A DNA stretch of 6,092 bases from Burkholderiales bacterium (GTDB lineage: Bacteria; Pseudomonadota; Gammaproteobacteria; Burkholderiales; Burkholderiaceae_C), in contig SBFU01000058.1 in NCBI GenBank assembly GCA_006227785.1, positions 1 through 6,092 on the forward strand, written 5' to 3'. Of this stretch, positions 5,668-6,092 are shown piece after piece. Positions within the stretch are counted from its first letter, which is position 1; each line of letters begins with the position of its first letter. A program made the position numbers and the translations under genes. The notes beneath the pieces were generated by a model. That model saw only the letters and a list, made by a program, of their open reading frames with translations. It made no database searches and was not told the origin of the DNA.

Positions 5668-6092
5668 ATGACGGCCCAGGCCCATGGTGGCGGGAACGCC
5701 CCGACCGACCGCCCCTACCACCACCTTGCCGAGCTCGCCCGTGAGCTTTGGCGGTGGTCGGTGGTGTGCAGTGCCGGCACGGCCGAGCATCGCCTGCAAC
5801 AGCTTCCCTTCTGGCACCATGAATTGATGGACGGCCGTTTGCCGTCCGCCGAGCACGATCTGGGCGACCCGGACGCCACGGCCCCCCTGCACCGGCTGAT
5901 CGGCGAGCTGGAGCTGCTCAGTCTCACCCGGGGCCAGGCACAGCTGACCGGACAGCTGATGCAAAGTCTGCTCTGGCACCTCGACAGCCTGATCGACCGT
6001 CCGGCCACGGAAACACGTTCACAGGCCATCGAGCGAATGACCGATGAGTTTCGCGACAACTGGACACTGCAGCGCCAGGGCTGGGAAGAGGC
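5668..6092 (+). CDS. RavA-partner-like protein, N-terminal part (runs off window; possible ViaA/VWA protein)
   Basis: A frame opens at ATG 5668 and has no stop to the window end, giving 141 complete residues. GAAAGG (5653-5658) with 9-base spacing is a plausible Shine-Dalgarno. The start is 13 bases after the ravA-like stop and codon use (strong G/C at third positions) matches the neighbours, so it is a real gene. The visible part is hydrophilic and mostly helical, with 'LAELARELWRWSVV' (20-33), 'LIGELELLSLTRGQAQLTGQLMQSLLWHLDSLID' spread over 77-110, and many Trp, Leu and charged residues. There is no signal peptide or membrane segment. I do not recognise this stretch by itself. ravA genes are usually followed by viaA, whose N-terminal half is helical and whose VWA domain is C-terminal, so a ViaA-like VWA protein is inferred. 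The MIDAS motif (DxSxS) that would prove it would lie beyond the window. Confidence 0.7.
   Translation, partial: MTAQAHGGGNAPTDRPYHHLAELARELWRWSVVCSAGTAEHRLQQLPFWHHELMDGRLPSAEHDLGDPDATAPLHRLIGELELLSLTRGQAQLTGQLMQSLLWHLDSLIDRPATETRSQAIERMTDEFRDNWTLQRQGWEE

Noticed and set aside
4530..5669. A 379-codon open frame on the minus strand across the ravA-like gene
   Set aside because: It is a shadow of the MoxR ATPase, whose Walker A, Walker B and sensor motifs are unambiguous on the + strand. The antisense product shows no recognisable domain.
4939..5979. A 346-codon minus-strand frame over the end of the ATPase and the start of the last gene
   Set aside because: It spans two + strand genes, is dominated by Arg, Pro, Ala and Gly typical of a GC-rich antisense frame, and has no plausible ribosome binding context or family match.

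Overview
The window is a GC-rich (roughly two thirds G+C), tightly packed chromosomal segment with every gene on the + strand. Gene content and protein style point to a betaproteobacterium of the order Burkholderiales, most likely Comamonadaceae or a close relative. The main reasons are a BktB thiolase very like that of Cupriavidus, an enterobacterial-type RluA, and a RavA-like MoxR ATPase. The taxonomic call is inference from recalled protein similarity, not a search.

Left block (1-3009): five genes that look like one transcription unit. They are the C-terminal part of an OmpA-domain envelope protein (2-445), a small HugZ/pyridoxamine-oxidase-like split-barrel protein (457-954), the pseudouridine synthase RluA (935-1618), a classical short-chain dehydrogenase of the sepiapterin/benzil reductase type (1637-2407), and a Tat-exported histidine phosphatase (2407-3009). 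Gaps are 0-18 bases, with a 20-base overlap before rluA and a TGATG stop/start overlap before the phosphatase. The functions are unrelated (cell wall anchoring, flavin or heme chemistry, RNA modification, carbonyl reduction, periplasmic dephosphorylation), so this looks like a compact housekeeping run rather than a pathway.

Intergenic gap (3010-3106, 97 bases): the only real gap. It holds a perfect 9-bp-arm palindrome overlapping a TTGACC -35-like hexamer, a second smaller inverted repeat, and a strong Shine-Dalgarno before bktB. It is the best candidate regulatory site in the window.

Right block (3107-6092): bktB (3107-4291), a 3-ketoacyl-CoA thiolase with an intact Cys-His-Cys active site, is followed after 4 bases by a RavA-like MoxR AAA+ ATPase (4296-5654). 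After another 13 bases comes an open reading frame that runs off the window (5668-6092). Its position suggests the ViaA-like VWA partner, but the VWA domain itself would lie outside the window.

I found no mobile element, CRISPR array, tRNA, rRNA or obvious foreign island. The most interesting points are the bktB upstream palindrome, the RavA-like protein that seems to lack most of the LARA domain, its unidentified partner, and an SDR in which Gly occupies the usual place of the catalytic-tetrad Asn.
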